DNA of 9,312 nt, from assembly GCA_964246975.1 (NCBI GenBank), contig CAXTSL010000099.1:1-9312 (forward strand). Reading direction: 5' to 3'. Positions 9,036 to 9,312 of the stretch are shown here, one piece after another; positions within the stretch are counted from its first letter, which is position 1, and each line of letters starts with the position of its first letter. The notes under the pieces are model-generated. The model was not told the DNA's origin and searched no databases. It saw nothing but the letters and a program-made list of their open reading frames with translations. The position numbers and the translations under genes are program-made. Origin of the DNA: Glacieibacterium sp964246975. Its GTDB lineage: Bacteria; Pseudomonadota; Alphaproteobacteria; Sphingomonadales; Sphingomonadaceae.

Positions 9036-9120
9036 GCGGGCGTGGTGAAACTGGTAGACGCGCGGGATTCAAAATCCCGTTCCGAGAGGAGTGTCGGTTC
9101 GAGCCCGACCGCCCGCACCA
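9036..9120 (+). tRNA. tRNA-Leu (anticodon CAA)
   Basis: A complete class II tRNA folds here. The acceptor stem pairs GCGGGCG (9036-9042) with CGCCCGC (9110-9116), followed by discriminator A and an encoded CCA (9118-9120). The D arm contains TGGTGAAACTGGTAGACG. The anticodon stem CGGGA/TCCCG (9063-9067, 9075-9079) encloses TTCAAAA, giving anticodon CAA at 9070-9072, which reads TTG leucine codons. A long variable arm (TTCCGAGAGGAGT) and a T arm GTCGG-TTCGAGC-CCGAC complete it. The tRNA sits between two diverged copies of a protein-tail repeat. tRNA genes are common integration sites for islands, but no duplicated tRNA 3' end is present in this window. Confidence 0.97.
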
Positions 9121-9130
9121 CCTTATATCA

Positions 9131-9162
9131 GCGGCGTGTAGATGGCCGGCAAACTACGCCGC
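9131..9162 (+). terminator. Possible hairpin after the tRNA
   Basis: GCGGCG (9131-9136) with TAG (9139-9141) can pair with CTA (9154-9156) and CGCCGC (9157-9162), leaving a two-base bulge and a 12-base loop. It is well placed to stop tRNA transcription. There is no T-run after it, and a competing GCCGGC/GCCGGC pairing (9145-9150 with 9170-9175) exists, so support is weak. It also overlaps the region just beyond the minus-strand frame ending at 9164. Confidence 0.25.
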
Positions 9163-9163
9163 A

Positions 9164-9312
9164 CTACAGGCCGGCGTTGAGATAATACCAGACCTCAATT
9201 ATTAAGATTGCAGTGTATGTTGATATATAAAAAAACGTCGTGCATCGGAGGTCCCGTCTTCGATCAGTAATCACCCGGTAAGCACCGTCGAATTTGGATT
9301 TTGGTTGGCTAG
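9164..9312 (-). CDS. C-terminal end of an unrecognised protein, right copy of the repeat (runs off the window)
   Basis: An open minus-strand frame enters from the right edge and ends at TAG (complement of 9164-9166), giving about 49 residues. It contains SQPKSKFDGAYRVIT, an arginine-rich turn (DRRRDLR), a hydrophobic stretch FFYISTYTAILIIEVWYY and a short tail. It aligns colinearly with the remnant at 8648-8824 with only one codon of length difference, and lacks that copy's internal stop. Conservation of the encoded residues, with mostly silent changes in the best block, suggests a real gene whose body is outside the window. The family is unknown to me. It could instead be another dead fragment. 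Confidence 0.4.
   Translation of the reverse strand, partial: SQPKSKFDGAYRVITDRRRDLRCTTFFYISTYTAILIIEVWYYLNAGL

Overview
The window is GC-rich, densely packed bacterial chromosome. The protein set suggests an alphaproteobacterium, most likely a sphingomonad-type organism: an IorB-type molybdopterin dehydrogenase, a PhaB-type reductase, an alphaproteobacterial NDUFAF5-like methyltransferase, an RHH_4-type ribbon-helix-helix protein, and a palindromic intergenic repeat with a CCCTCCCCTTCAGGGGAGGG core. The assignment rests on recognised protein character and composition, not on a search.

Left part (1-4073, plus strand). The window opens inside a large molybdenum hydroxylase subunit gene, which is followed by a long inverted repeat that runs almost to the start of hemH (ferrochelatase) and carries its apparent Shine-Dalgarno sequence. 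Next comes a phaB-like acetoacetyl-CoA reductase gene broken by an apparent 38-bp deletion that removes the catalytic Tyr region. A small ribbon-helix-helix (RHH) gene starts on the last bases of the old phaB frame. Its 3' end overlaps the 3' end of recQ.

Middle part (4034-8600). recQ (minus) faces away from an exported esterase-like-phytase-family gene across only 47 bp. That gene converges on rpmB (ribosomal protein L28, minus), and the two stop codons overlap. A good sigma-70-type promoter can be read upstream of rpmB. An NDUFAF5/BioC-like methyltransferase (plus) and a MutT-like Nudix hydrolase (minus) follow as a convergent pair. These are mostly independent housekeeping genes with frequent strand switches; no multi-gene pathway is visible.

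Right part (8601-9312). Coding density drops and the sequence becomes richer in A and T. A complete tRNA-Leu(CAA) lies here, flanked by two diverged copies of a roughly 130-bp sequence. Read on the minus strand, both copies encode the same protein tail (a KFDG-x-YRVIT motif, a hydrophobic stretch, then EVWY). The left copy carries stop codons and looks like a remnant; the right copy is open and leaves the window. This repeat pair around a tRNA gene is the least explained part of the window and could be the edge of an accessory region. I do not see a complete novel system here.
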